A stretch of 49,438 nt of DNA, from positions 1-49,438 of the forward strand of contig NZ_VTUZ01000057.1 in NCBI RefSeq assembly GCF_008369935.1, given 5' to 3'. The translations under genes and the position numbers were made by a program. The notes under the pieces were generated by a model. That model had not been told where the DNA came from. It made no database searches and worked only from the letters and a program-made list of their open reading frames with translations. Within the stretch, counting starts at the first letter, position 1. Each line of letters starts with the position of its first letter. Origin of the DNA: Paraburkholderia panacisoli. Its GTDB lineage: Bacteria; Pseudomonadota; Gammaproteobacteria; Burkholderiales; Burkholderiaceae. Positions 33,343 through 42,642 of this stretch are shown piece by piece.

Positions 33343-34788
33343 CTAGAAGGAGGCGCGCGCGGAGACAATCGGCGGGCACTTTTCTTTCCACGTCATGTGG
33401 AGCCGGGATGCAAGGCCGGCCTTCGTGATGATTTCAGTGGCAAGCTGCTCGACGTTGCCGAGAAGTTCCTTGCGGTCCGTGAACTTCGTCAAACTCCCTT
33501 CACGGAACACGATCTCGCCGTTGACCATCACATACTTCGCGTCCGTTCCCTTGCCGGCGCCGAGGAATGCGGACAACGGGCGCTGAAGTGAACCAACGTG
33601 AGGACCCCGCATATCGAAGACCGCAATATCGGCGAGCTTTCCTGCCTCGAGTGAGCCCAGCTCATCGGCGACGCCGAGAACGCGAGCACCGTTGATGGTC
33701 GCCATTTCCAGGGCGCGCTCGAATGGCATGCGAGTCGGATCGAGATGGCGCTGGTGTTGGAAGAGCACGCATGCCTTAACCTGCTCGAGCATGTCGTTGG
33801 TGTAGTCGACCATGGCGCCGTCGGTGCCGAGTGCCGTCGAAACGCCCGCGCACAATGCATTCGCAGCAGGGGCGATGCCGCCGCCGCGCATCGCTTCGCT
33901 GGTCGGTGTGTACACCAGACCGGCGCCCACGTGCGCCATTTGTTCGAGGTCCAGCTCGGTGCAGTGGATGCCGTGAATCAGCATCCACTGTTCATCCAGC
34001 ACGCCGAGTTGCATCAGATACCGCACATCCGTGCGCCCGGTTTCCCGCAGATGCTTCAGGAACCCCTTGCCGGTGGAGAACGTACCGGCGGCGATGTGGC
34101 TGCTGATGCGAACGTTCAGCTTTCGCGCGAGTTCCGTGCCCCGAATGATGAGCTCTTCCGTGCTCATGCCGGATGAGGTCCAGTGAGCGTTGGCTTCGAT
34201 GACCATACCCATGCGGATCAGACCGTCATGTCGCCCATCCCAGCGGCAGATGTCCTCTTCAGCGGCCGCAAGCGATTCGTCGAGAGAAAGCGGATGGTCG
34301 AGGAACCGGCTATTGCGGCAGCGCAATTCTTTGCCGAAGAATTGACGGATACCCACTTCAGCCTGGGACTCGACACTTGACTGCACGATCGCTTCGTCGC
34401 TGACCGAGACGGAGTGGTTGAACGACGTCGTCGTGCCGGTTGCGACCATCTCGATCGCGCATTGATATCCGGACAGGCGCATCGCGTCGTTCGACAGATT
34501 GCGAACCAGCGGAAAAACCAGATCGTCGATCCAGTCTTCGAGCAGCAAGCCGTCCGCGAGACCCTTGAACATCGAGTACCAGGGGTGCTGATGCAGATTG
34601 ATAAGACCGGGAATGACGAGGCACCCGGTAGCATCGATGGTTTCGTCGAAACCGTCGGTCGGCGTATTTTCATACGCGTAGACGCCAGTAATGCGCTTGC
34701 CTTCGACCGCCACTGCGCCGCGCTCGAATACTTCACGCTCTGCGTTGACGGTGGCGACATAGCCGTTCTTGATGAGTATCTTCTTCAT
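33343..34788 (-). CDS. Metal-dependent amidohydrolase (TrzN/AtzA/cytosine-deaminase-like)
   Basis: 481 aa from ATG 34788. Amidohydrolase barrel with H66-x-H68 (INLHQHPW), later His residues in SSHIAAG and IHGIHC, and Asp in LGTDGA; composite beta-sandwich from both ends (MKKILIKNGYVATVNA; GKLADIAVFDM). The subtype deaminates or dechlorinates N-heterocycles such as guanine, cytosine, S-adenosylhomocysteine or s-triazines. In the operon with ALDH it would remove an amino group or halogen from the substrate; this is inference. Confidence 0.88.
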   Translation of the reverse strand: MKKILIKNGYVATVNAEREVFERGAVAVEGKRITGVYAYENTPTDGFDETIDATGCLVIPGLINLHQHPWYSMFKGLADGLLLEDWIDDLVFPLVRNLSNDAMRLSGYQCAIEMVATGTTTSFNHSVSVSDEAIVQSSVESQAEVGIRQFFGKELRCRNSRFLDHPLSLDESLAAAEEDICRWDGRHDGLIRMGMVIEANAHWTSSGMSTEELIIRGTELARKLNVRISSHIAAGTFSTGKGFLKHLRETGRTDVRYLMQLGVLDEQWMLIHGIHCTELDLEQMAHVGAGLVYTPTSEAMRGGGIAPAANALCAGVSTALGTDGAMVDYTNDMLEQVKACVLFQHQRHLDPTRMPFERALEMATINGARVLGVADELGSLEAGKLADIAVFDMRGPHVGSLQRPLSAFLGAGKGTDAKYVMVNGEIVFREGSLTKFTDRKELLGNVEQLATEIITKAGLASRLHMTWKEKCPPIVSARASF

Positions 34789-34893
34789 GGTCTCTGTTCC
34801 TGAGTGCCTTGACTTGGACACCGGTGTCGTCCGTACTTGTCTCCTGGGACGACACCTACCTTCTGTACTATCGGTTTTCGGCTCACTTACTGC

Positions 34894-36402
34894 TTAGTCT
34901 TTCGGCGGCCACGTCGGGATCGGTGTCTTTCCGGAGGGGAAACGGACATTCTTCGAGCGTACGAATTCCTTGAGCGTTTCGGTCGCGTTTTCGCGGCCGA
35001 AACCGCTGCCTTTCACGCCGCCGAACGGCGAGCCGAGGAACGCCCGGCGCATGTAGTTGTTGACGAAAATCATCCCGGCTTCGAGGCGCGGTGCGAGTTT
35101 CCACGCTCGATTCTCATCGGTCGTGACAATCGCGGCGGTCAGCCCGTAGGCCGTGCCATTCGCGATCTCGACGGCTTCGTCCTCGGTCTTGAAACGCATC
35201 AGGCACGCTACCGGCCCGAAGATCTCTTCCTGGGCGACAGTCATCGTCGGCACGATGTCGGCAAGCACGGTAGGCGGTACCCAGAAGCCGCGCTGGTATT
35301 GCGGATCGGTCGGCGCCTTGCCTTGTGTCACGAGCCGGGCGCCTTCGCGCATCGCAACGTCGATATATCCCATCACGCGGTCGCGCTGCTTGCCGTCGAC
35401 CATCGGGCCGATGTCCGTGTTCGGATCCAGTCCGTTGCCGACCACGAGCTTCTCTGTCGCACGCGCAAATCTCTCTTCGAACTCGGCGTAGCGGGATTCG
35501 TGGACGAGAATCCGCGCCGTAGACGTGCATGCTTCCCCTTGGTTATAGAACATCCCTTCGAGGGCGACGTTCAGGGCCACCTCCATGTCCGCGTCTTCCA
35601 GAATGAGGAGGGCGTTCTTGCCGCCGAGCTCCATGGTCGCGTAAGTGATGTTCTCCGCGGCGCTCTGCAGCACACGGCGGCCCGTCGCGGTTGCACCGGT
35701 AAAGCTGATGCGCTCGACCTTGGGATGCGACGCCAGCGCGGGGCCGGCCTTGATGCCCGGGACAACGTTCAGAACCCCGGGGGGAAGAATCTGATTGGCC
35801 AGTTCAACCAGGCGCATGACGGTGAGCGGCGCCTGTTCGCCTGGTTTCACGATGACGGTATTGCCCGCGGCCAGTGCCGGCGCGGACTTCTTCGCGAAGT
35901 GAATCGGCGGCCAGTTGAACGGCAGGATAGCCGCGACCACGCCATACGGCTCGAACAGCACGCGCGCCTCGATCGCGCCTTGGTCGAGAATTTCGCCATG
36001 GAGCGTATCGGCGAGACCAGCGAAATAGTCGAAGCAGGCCTGACAGTAAGAAACGTCGAAGCGAAGTGCGTCGCGCTTCGGTTTGCCGACTTCGCGCGCC
36101 TCGAGTTCGGCGAGTTCATCGGCGTGCTCGCGAATCTTCGCGGCAACCTGATGCAGTAACTGGGCGCGCTCGCGAGGCGAGCGTTGGCGCCAGTCGTTTT
36201 CGTACGCTTGCCGCGAATCCGCGACGACCCGGTCTACGAGTGTTTCGTCCGCGGACACCACGCGTCCCAGCGGATTCGCGGTCGCGGCTTCCTCGACCGT
36301 GAAGAACTCCTGTTCACGGTTTGCCTCGACGACTTTGCCTCCAAGGATGGCGCCCCAGTATGGGCGATTCAGGTTTGATCTATCCAGCGAAGTTTCAGCC
36401 AT
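34894..36402 (-). CDS. Aldehyde dehydrogenase (aromatic/semialdehyde type)
   Basis: 502 aa with AAGGAG before ATG. Catalytic Glu258 (MELGGKN) and Cys292 (NQGEACTST), cofactor loop FTGATATGRRV, and PFGGVKGSGFG near the end. The pattern NQGEACTSTAR resembles vanillin/benzaldehyde-type dehydrogenases. Oxidises an aldehyde to an acid with NAD(P). First gene of the ALDH-amidohydrolase-DoxX operon, its 5' leader containing operator site F overlapping the ribosome site region. Confidence 0.92.
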   Translation of the reverse strand: MAETSLDRSNLNRPYWGAILGGKVVEANREQEFFTVEEAATANPLGRVVSADETLVDRVVADSRQAYENDWRQRSPRERAQLLHQVAAKIREHADELAELEAREVGKPKRDALRFDVSYCQACFDYFAGLADTLHGEILDQGAIEARVLFEPYGVVAAILPFNWPPIHFAKKSAPALAAGNTVIVKPGEQAPLTVMRLVELANQILPPGVLNVVPGIKAGPALASHPKVERISFTGATATGRRVLQSAAENITYATMELGGKNALLILEDADMEVALNVALEGMFYNQGEACTSTARILVHESRYAEFEERFARATEKLVVGNGLDPNTDIGPMVDGKQRDRVMGYIDVAMREGARLVTQGKAPTDPQYQRGFWVPPTVLADIVPTMTVAQEEIFGPVACLMRFKTEDEAVEIANGTAYGLTAAIVTTDENRAWKLAPRLEAGMIFVNNYMRRAFLGSPFGGVKGSGFGRENATETLKEFVRSKNVRFPSGKTPIPTWPPKD

Positions 36403-36415
36403 TTGGCATGCTCCT

Positions 36416-36429
36416 TACAATCGATTGCA
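36416..36429 (-). promoter_or_regulatory. LacI-type operator (site F) before the ALDH operon
   Basis: TACAATCGATTGCA, 13 of 14 positions equal to the palindrome. It ends about 14 bases upstream of the ALDH ATG and just touches AAGGAG, so a bound protein could block elongation or transcription start. The minus strand reads ATTCTGCAATCG, like the -10 joins at A, C and D. Confidence 0.75.
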
Positions 36430-36592
36430 GAATTTGAAACACGCAGCGACTCGTGGCCTGCAGTAAGCAGGTGCAACAGGGTCGTTGGCGCAGAGAGCCT
36501 TTTGCTGCGTGGGTTAGAGCAGCTATGGCGTCGGCCCGGAATCCGGCTGAACGGCGCGCGGCGTCGGTATCGCTGTCGGCTTCTGGATTAAA

Positions 36593-36612
36593 TATACTGC
36601 AATCGATTGCAG
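36593..36612 (+). promoter_or_regulatory. LacI-type operator (site G) with TATACT
   Basis: The 16-bp perfect palindrome CTGCAATCGATTGCAG at 36597-36612 overlaps TATACT (36593-36598), a good -10 on the plus strand. No clear -35 is visible. It reads toward LacI-2, 183 bases away. Confidence 0.7.
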
Positions 36613-36707
36613 CGTGCAAGCCGGAGATTTACATTGCTTGGCGGCCGATGTGACGGTCAAAGCCGGAGACCAATCCTCAGGTGGTTTCCCTATTCAAGTA
36701 CGATTGA

Positions 36708-36721
36708 TACAATCGATTGTA
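36708..36721. promoter_or_regulatory. LacI-type operator variant (site H)
   Basis: TACAATCGATTGTA is a perfect 14-bp palindrome with both outer G/C pairs changed to A/T relative to the consensus. Centre-to-centre distance to site G is 110 bases. It overlaps a possible -10 (TACAAT). Likely part of LacI-2 autoregulation. Confidence 0.65.
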
Positions 36722-36794
36722 GTGAAGTGCGCACCTGACCATTCCGGTCGGCACGGCTCGATCCCATTCCAGACTGAACCCAAGCAGGCTTGTC

Positions 36795-37850
36795 GTGAAA
36801 GAGAAAGTAACCCAACCTGCCAATCGGCGGCCGGTCACCATGAAGCAGGTCGCGGAACTCGCCGGGGTCCACGTGTCAACGGTGTCGCGCGCATTGAATC
36901 CGGCGACGCGTTCTGTAGTCGTGCCCGATCTCGTGGCTCGCGTCATGAAGGCTGCCAACAAGCTCGGGTACCGTCTGGATCCCGTGGCGGCAAGTCTGCG
37001 AACCGGGCGCTCCAAACTGGTCGGCATTCTGGTTCCTCAGATCGCCACGAGTGTCTTTACCCCAATCCTTGCGGGTGCGACGGAGCGTCTTGCTGCACAC
37101 GGCTACTTCTCGATCATCGGGTATCTCGATACCGACGTTGAGGCCCAACTGGAATTTGCCCATGGCCTCATCGCGCGGCGAGTCGACGGGCTTATCCTCG
37201 CCACGGCGACACGGCACGATCCGCTGGTATCGTTCTGCATCGAGCGAGGTGTGCCCACGGTGCTGGTGAACCGGGCGGAAGACGAGGCGAGATTGTCCGC
37301 TGTCGTTTCCGATGAACTGCTTGGCGCCCAATTGGCCGTTGATCATCTGGTGGAATTGAAGCACGTGAAGATCGGCCATATTGCGGGTCCGGAAGACAAC
37401 TCGACAGGCTTCCTGAGGCGCAAAGGTTTCGTGCAGGCGCTCGCATCACACGGGCTGGACGGCAACCGTGCGCCGTGCGAGGTGGCCGCTTCCTATACCC
37501 GGGAAGACGGGCTGGAGGCCATGCGGCGCTTGCTAAGCGCACACCCGGAAGTGACGGCGATCGTCGCGGCCAACGATTCGCTTGCGGTGGGCGTGTACGA
37601 CGCGTTGCGCGAAAAGGGCCTGCCATGCCCTCGCTACATATCCGTAGTCGGGCACAACGATATGCCGCTGGTGGACATGGTCGAGCCGCCTTTAACGACC
37701 ATCCGAATCAGCCACGAGGAGATGGGGCGCCAGGTGGCCGATCTTCTCCAGCAGGCAATCGACGTTCGAGAACAACCGGTGCGTAAAGTCGTGCTGCCTC
37801 CCAAACTGATCGTCAGAGGGTCGACTGCCGCGCCGCGCAAGGGCAAGTGA
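36795..37850 (+). CDS. LacI-family transcriptional regulator (LacI-2)
   Basis: 351 aa from GTG 36795. Helix-turn-helix TMKQVAELAGVHVSTVSRALNPATR, hinge VAASLRTGRSKLVGILVPQ, ligand domain with VDGLILATATRHDPL, AAYTREDG-like AASYTREDGLEAM, IVAANDSLAVGVYD and VVGHNDMPLVDMVEPPLTT. Closely parallels LacI-1 in layout and motifs. It lies beyond sites G and H, divergent from the ALDH operon, so it probably controls both. Which of the two LacI proteins owns the other sites is not decidable here. Confidence 0.93.
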   Translation: MKEKVTQPANRRPVTMKQVAELAGVHVSTVSRALNPATRSVVVPDLVARVMKAANKLGYRLDPVAASLRTGRSKLVGILVPQIATSVFTPILAGATERLAAHGYFSIIGYLDTDVEAQLEFAHGLIARRVDGLILATATRHDPLVSFCIERGVPTVLVNRAEDEARLSAVVSDELLGAQLAVDHLVELKHVKIGHIAGPEDNSTGFLRRKGFVQALASHGLDGNRAPCEVAASYTREDGLEAMRRLLSAHPEVTAIVAANDSLAVGVYDALREKGLPCPRYISVVGHNDMPLVDMVEPPLTTIRISHEEMGRQVADLLQQAIDVREQPVRKVVLPPKLIVRGSTAAPRKGK

Positions 37851-37868
37851 CGCGAGCGCGTTAGCCCA

Positions 37869-38786
37869 TTAGCCCATCAGGGGCGGCAATTCGTCCTTCA
37901 GGAAGTCGACCAGCGCGCGTACCGCCGGCATCATGCCGCGGCGCGTCGGGAACAGCACCGCCAATCGTCCCTCCCTGGGGCGCCATTCCGGCAGTACGAC
38001 GCACAACGTCCCCATTTCGATCTCACGCATACATGCATAGAGAGGCAGGCTCGCGAGGCCCATTCCCGCCAATGCGGCCTCTTTCAACGCGGCGACATTG
38101 TCGCTCTGCAGGCGGGGTTGAATGGTCCGTACGGCAACCTCGCCATGAGCACTGAGCAGGCGCAGCACGGTGGCCTGCTCATTTATCGACGCATAGATCA
38201 ACAGATCTCCATGGGGTAGCGCGTCCGGCTCATCAATCGTCCCCGTCTGCGCCAGATACACGGGGCTCGCCACCAGCCCCCAGCGCGCGGTGCACAACGG
38301 GGCCTGGACCAGGCTCGAAGACTCCACTTCAAAACCCAGACCGCGCACCACCACATCGACATGTTCCTCGACAAGATCGATTTGCCGGTGACTCGCCTCG
38401 ATTGCCAGCCGGACCTTGGGGTAGCGCAGCATGAAACGGGGCAGCAATCTGGCCAGCACGATGTCGGTAATCGCCACGGGCATGCTGGCCCTCACGAGAC
38501 CTGTGGGCTCGGCCGTCCGGCGCCGAACCGCCTCTTCACCCGCCTGCGCTTCGGCAATCATGGCTCGGCAATGCGCGTAAAGGTCCTGGCCGGCGTCGGT
38601 CAAGCTGAGCCGGCGTGAGGTTCGGTGAAGGAGCCGAACGCCGAGGTTGGCTTCCAGATCGGTGATCCGCCTGGAAATGTGGGATTTGCTGACGCCGAGC
38701 GCCTCCCCCGCGGCGGTAAAGCCGTGATGCTCGATTACCTGGGCAAAGAGATAGAGGTCGTTCAGGTCAAGCGATACGGGGTTCAT
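37869..38786 (-). CDS. LysR-family regulator
   Basis: 305 aa from ATG 38786. HTH at the N-terminus (LNDLYLFAQVIEHHGFTAAGEALGVSKSHISRRITDLEANLGVRLLHR, seen as FTAAGEALGVSKSHISRRI), LysR effector domain after. The pattern SKSHISRRI places it in the CrgA-like branch often found divergent from YcaC-type hydrolase and pirin genes. Transcribed convergently with LacI-2 and away from the hydrolase; likely its regulator. Confidence 0.9.
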   Translation of the reverse strand: MNPVSLDLNDLYLFAQVIEHHGFTAAGEALGVSKSHISRRITDLEANLGVRLLHRTSRRLSLTDAGQDLYAHCRAMIAEAQAGEEAVRRRTAEPTGLVRASMPVAITDIVLARLLPRFMLRYPKVRLAIEASHRQIDLVEEHVDVVVRGLGFEVESSSLVQAPLCTARWGLVASPVYLAQTGTIDEPDALPHGDLLIYASINEQATVLRLLSAHGEVAVRTIQPRLQSDNVAALKEAALAGMGLASLPLYACMREIEMGTLCVVLPEWRPREGRLAVLFPTRRGMMPAVRALVDFLKDELPPLMG

Positions 38787-38979
38787 CCGGCGTCCAGATG
38801 TTCTTGAGTTGGCTGCGCTATCGTTTCCAGTGTGCAACGATAGGTTGAGAAATACCATATTTATCGTTGGTCGTTGCGCAAATATGATTTATCTCAACCG
38901 GAGCGGATGTGCGCCGGACAGTCAGGCGAAGGCGCTCAGATGCCGACGCCTTATCCAAATGCCAACGTTCAACAAGATC

Positions 38980-39711
38980 ATGAAAACTCTTCCTTTCCTC
39001 AAAGCTGCAGTTCTTGCCATGGCGGTCGTTGCCACCTCCGCTGCCACTACGGCCCAGGCGGGCGGCACAGCGCCTGCCGCGAACGCGGTCGCGCCTTCGG
39101 GTGCGCCGTATTCGTTGCTGTCGCGAGACAACACCGTGCTGTTGCTGGTCGACCACCAGGTTGGCCTGTTCACCGGCGTGCGCGACATCGACGTCGGTCA
39201 ACTCAAGCACAACGTGGTGGCGCTCGCCAAAGCCGCGAAGGCGCTCGGCATCCCCGTCATCGTGACCGCCACGATGCCCGACGGCATGTGGGGCCCGACA
39301 GTCCCCGAGCTGACTGCCGCCCTTCCCGGTGTCCCCGTGATCAGCCGGACGTCGATCAACGCCTGGGACGATCCGAATGTCCGGGCCGCCATCGAGAAGA
39401 CGGGTCGCAAGCAGATTCTGATCGCTGGTGTTTCGCTGGAAGTCTGTGCCACGTTCCCTGCCTTGACGCTCAAGGGCGCTGGCTACGACCCCCGAGTGGT
39501 GCTCGACGCGTCCGGTACGTTTAGCGATACCAAGCGCACGGTGGGGCTGCAACGCCTCGCGGGTGCCGGCATCCCCGTCACCGACTACGCCACCGCCGGC
39601 GTGGAGATGCTGCACGGCAACACCGATCCGAAGGCCCAGGAAGTGTATGCCGACCTCGACATGCCGTTCGCCACGCTCGTGTGGCAGATGAAGAACGCGC
39701 CTGGCAAGTAA
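38980..39711 (+). CDS. Exported YcaC-like isochorismatase-fold hydrolase
   Basis: 243 aa from ATG 38980 (an ATG at 38959 is an alternative). A signal peptide (MKTLPFLKAAVLAMAVVATS...AQA-GG) precedes a cysteine-hydrolase domain with catalytic Asp58 (LLVDHQVG) and Cys156 (GVSLEVCATFPAL), and the YcaC-like stretch MPDGMWGPTVPEL. Substrate unknown. Such proteins are usually cytosolic; export to the periplasm is unusual. No clear ribosome site. The next gene is a pirin, 103 bases on. Confidence 0.88.
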   Translation: MKTLPFLKAAVLAMAVVATSAATTAQAGGTAPAANAVAPSGAPYSLLSRDNTVLLLVDHQVGLFTGVRDIDVGQLKHNVVALAKAAKALGIPVIVTATMPDGMWGPTVPELTAALPGVPVISRTSINAWDDPNVRAAIEKTGRKQILIAGVSLEVCATFPALTLKGAGYDPRVVLDASGTFSDTKRTVGLQRLAGAGIPVTDYATAGVEMLHGNTDPKAQEVYADLDMPFATLVWQMKNAPGK

Positions 39712-39814
39712 GGCGGCAACCCGATGCGGCGAGAGCGTAGCGCGTCTTCGTCCGAACGGTCGCGAAGCCATCCGGCTTCGAGGCTAAACAGCTGCGGTAT
39801 GACGGAGGATCATC

Positions 39815-40705
39815 ATGAGCAAATTCGTGCGTATGTCGCACGTCGTCGCCGGTCACGACATGAGCATTGGCGAAGCGTTTTGGGCAAAGCATTTCGGCGA
39901 GGAGGCGTTTGGCGGATTGATGGATCCCGTCGTCATGCTCGATCATTTTCATATGACCCGTCCGACCTTTTCGCCGCATCCGCATGCGGGAATTTCGGCG
40001 GTGACCTATGTGTTCGAAGACGCAACTGGCGCACACGTCAATTACGACTCGCTGGGCAACCACGGCCCCATCAATCCGGGTGCGTTGCATTGGTTTGCCG
40101 CCGGCCGCGGGGCGGTGCATACCGAACAGCCCGAGGGCGAGGGGCAGCACGTTCATGCGTTGCAGATCTTCGTGAATCTTCCTGCCAGCAAGAAATTCGA
40201 CGCGCCCTATGCCTTTCATGTGGAACCGCATGAGATCCCGGAGTTCAAGGCTCCCGGTGTTCGTGTGCGTGTGGTTTCGGGCAGCAGCAATGGCGTGAGC
40301 AACCCTCACTCTGCACTGCTGCCTGAACCATTCACGTTGCTGGACACCTTCCTTTCGCGTTCATCTGCATTCAGCCATGAGCTATCGCGCGGCTGGAATG
40401 GGATGATTTACGCGGTCTCGGGTTCGCTACGGATAGACGTCGGGGGCAAGGTGCGGCATCTGATGGCGGGCGACGCAGTGAGTGTGGCGTTGGATAAGGA
40501 CCTTTCAGAGAGCGCGGTACCGGTCCGTTTCGTCTCTGACGAAGATTGCCACTTCGTCGTTCTTTCCGGTCCGGCATTGAACGAACCGATTGCCAAGCAC
40601 GGGCCACTTGTCATGAACACTCGCGAGCAACTCGAAGATCGGATCAGCGCTTTTCAGAACGGCGAATTCGGACGGATCGTGATGCCACAACCTGTCGAGC
40701 AGTGA
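39815..40705 (+). CDS. Pirin-family protein
   Basis: 296 aa with GGAGG before ATG. Two cupin domains; the N-terminal iron ligands are conserved: H55 and H57 (SPHPHAG), H102 and E104 (GAVHTEQ). Bacterial pirins can act as quercetinase-like dioxygenases or as redox-sensitive partners of metabolic enzymes. Probably in one transcript with the YcaC-like gene and under the divergent LysR protein. Confidence 0.9.
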   Translation: MSKFVRMSHVVAGHDMSIGEAFWAKHFGEEAFGGLMDPVVMLDHFHMTRPTFSPHPHAGISAVTYVFEDATGAHVNYDSLGNHGPINPGALHWFAAGRGAVHTEQPEGEGQHVHALQIFVNLPASKKFDAPYAFHVEPHEIPEFKAPGVRVRVVSGSSNGVSNPHSALLPEPFTLLDTFLSRSSAFSHELSRGWNGMIYAVSGSLRIDVGGKVRHLMAGDAVSVALDKDLSESAVPVRFVSDEDCHFVVLSGPALNEPIAKHGPLVMNTREQLEDRISAFQNGEFGRIVMPQPVEQ

Positions 40706-40834
40706 TCCTTCGCAATCCATGGCGTGGGTCGTGTTCAGTAGGTGCAAATTGACGATGACGGGTCCGACGCCGGGCCTAAGATCAAACGCAGCAAATCTCG
40801 TTGCTGAAACTTGGGATCAGGAGCTTGAAGAGAT

Positions 40835-41092
40835 ATGAAGCTGGTGTCATTGCATTCCGGGCGGGACAGTGAATTGGTAGCGGTCAGTCGGGACTTGCGG
40901 CATATCGTGCGTGCAGGTTCGGTTGCACGTACTTTGCAGGCGGCTCTCGACGATTGGGAAACGACGGCTCCCTGGCTCGAAGCGATCTATACGGCGCTGA
41001 ACGCGGGAAATGCGGAAGGCGCCACCCCCATCGAGTGGAGCGAGGTTGGACCGCCTTTGCCGCGTGCTGTTGGTGTTCACACATGCCGCTAG
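40835..41092 (+). pseudogene. N-terminal fragment of a fumarylacetoacetate-hydrolase-family gene
   Basis: 85 codons from ATG 40835 (GGAG and GAAGAG upstream). Begins MKLVSLHSGRDSELVAVSRDL and has TLQAALDDWETTAPWLEAIY (seen as TLQAALDDW) and GPPLPRA, the ordinary N-terminal domain of FAH-family hydrolases. After PLPRA the family sequence stops and a foreign tail VGVHTCR precedes TAG, formed by the repeat GCTAGC at 41088-41093. The catalytic barrel, some 230 residues, is missing. Confidence 0.75.
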
Positions 41093-41531
41093 CCGTGTTC
41101 ACAGGGATGCTAGCGGCCAAGATGTCGAATCGCTTGCTGTGTAAGGGAATGCGCCCGATCAGCGCGATCCGATGCCTGTTGCGACGGTAACAATCACAAG
41201 GAAGCTTGTTCAGTAACGCTGCTAGCGCGGCATAGGTACCTGGATATCAAATCGAATCGACCACGCGATTGAAAAAGGCGTTATTCATGCGCGTCGTTCT
41301 ATAGCGATGACCGACCGCATGTTGTCAGCGGCCGCTCCAGCTTTCGATGGTTGTTTTCAAAAACGGAAACTTTAGCGCTTGTACGAAGGGCTATTCTGAT
41401 TGTGACGCGTCGTAGTGTTCGGCGGCAGGCCAGCTCTGTGGACACCCGTAATGTGCAAGGCGGCGCTATAGATGCAAGGCATCAGCGCGATGCTCTGACT
41501 GAATTCTCGAGCGTGTGCAAGGCGCGCTAGC
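41088..41531. repeat. GCTAGC repeat cluster, no gene
   Basis: GCTAGC at 41088, 41109, 41221 and 41526. The first two lie in an imperfect 22-bp tandem repeat that begins GTGTTCACA each time and ends in GCTAGC; a similar pair stands at 19926/19948 after the chemotaxis gene (GCTAGCCGTG shared exactly). No credible gene is found between the FAH fragment and the IS630 element. Confidence 0.5.
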
Positions 41532-41538
41532 ATTACTA

Positions 41539-42642
41539 GTGGGCTGTAACGTTTAAATAGGAAGTATCATTGCGTCTTCGGAGGACGCGATGAACTTAAC
41601 CGAAACCGAAATCATGGAACTGCAGCGTCGAGCCAGTGCGCGGACCGTGCGAGCGGATTCGGCGCGTCGCGCGCGCCTGATCTTGCTGCTCGCTGACGGG
41701 CTGACCTGGTCGGAGATCAGAGCCAAGCTCGATTGCAGCGACAGCTACATCGATCGCTGGAGCAAGCGCTTTGCTGCGGACCGGTTGGCGGGCCTGTTCG
41801 CTCGTCACGCCGGGCGCGAACGCTACAAGGTGACCGATCGCGTTGAGGCACGGGTGCTCGCGCGTACGACCAGGCACATGCCCGCAGACGGCTCCACGCA
41901 CTGGTCCACGCGCACGCTCGCTGCCGAGCTCGGAGGCGACATCTCGCACATGACCGTGGCACGCATCTGGGCCAGGCACGGCATCAAGCCGCATCGGCTG
42001 GAGGGCTACCTTGCCTCCAATGACCCGGACTTCGAGACCAAGGCAGCCGACGTCATCGGGCTGTATCTCAACCCGCCGCAGCATGCGGCCGTGTTCAGCG
42101 TCGACGAGAAGACTGCAATTCAGGCGCTCGATCGAAAAGACCCCGTGCTGCCGCTGTCGCCCGGACGCGCCGAGCGTCACGGCTTCGAGTACTTCAGACA
42201 CGGCACGCTTTCGCTGTACGCCGCCTTCAACACCAAGACCGGCGAAGTCCTCGGCAAGACCGCGACGCGGCATACCTCGGCCGAGTTCGTGGCGTTCCTG
42301 ACTGACCTCGTGGCCAACCAGCCCCGCGGCAAAGAGATTCCTGTCATTGCCGACAACCTCTCGGCGCACAAGACCAGGCAGGTCGATGCGTTTCTCAGCG
42401 AACACCCGCAAGTTCATATGCACTTCACCCCGACCTATTCGTCCTGGCTCAACCAGGTGGAGTTGTGGTTCGCCAAGATCGAGCGTGACGTGATCGCGCG
42501 CGGCGTGTTCACCTCGGTACCCGATCTCAAGCGAAAGCTCATGCGCTACATCCGCAAATACAACGAGCAACCCAAGCCCGTGAAGTGGAAGTGCTTTGAC
42601 CCAACACGTCGAATTACTCCCGATTCAATCGTTACAGCCCAC
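41539..42642 (+). mobile_element. IS630-family insertion sequence, apparently complete
   Basis: 13-bp perfect terminal inverted repeats GTGGGCTGTAACG (41539-41551) and CGTTACAGCCCAC (42630-42642), each flanked by a TA (41537-41538, 42643-42644) within CTAG, the typical TA duplication of this family. Length 1104 bp with a single transposase. Confidence 0.9.

Noticed and set aside
34837..36159. 440-codon open frame antisense to the aldehyde dehydrogenase
   Set aside because: Complement of a clear ALDH with all catalytic residues; Arg/His-rich translation typical of an antisense shadow.
41596..42570. 324-codon open frame antisense to the IS630 transposase
   Set aside because: Shadow of a GC-rich gene; the sense frame has the complete DDE transposase with matching terminal repeats.
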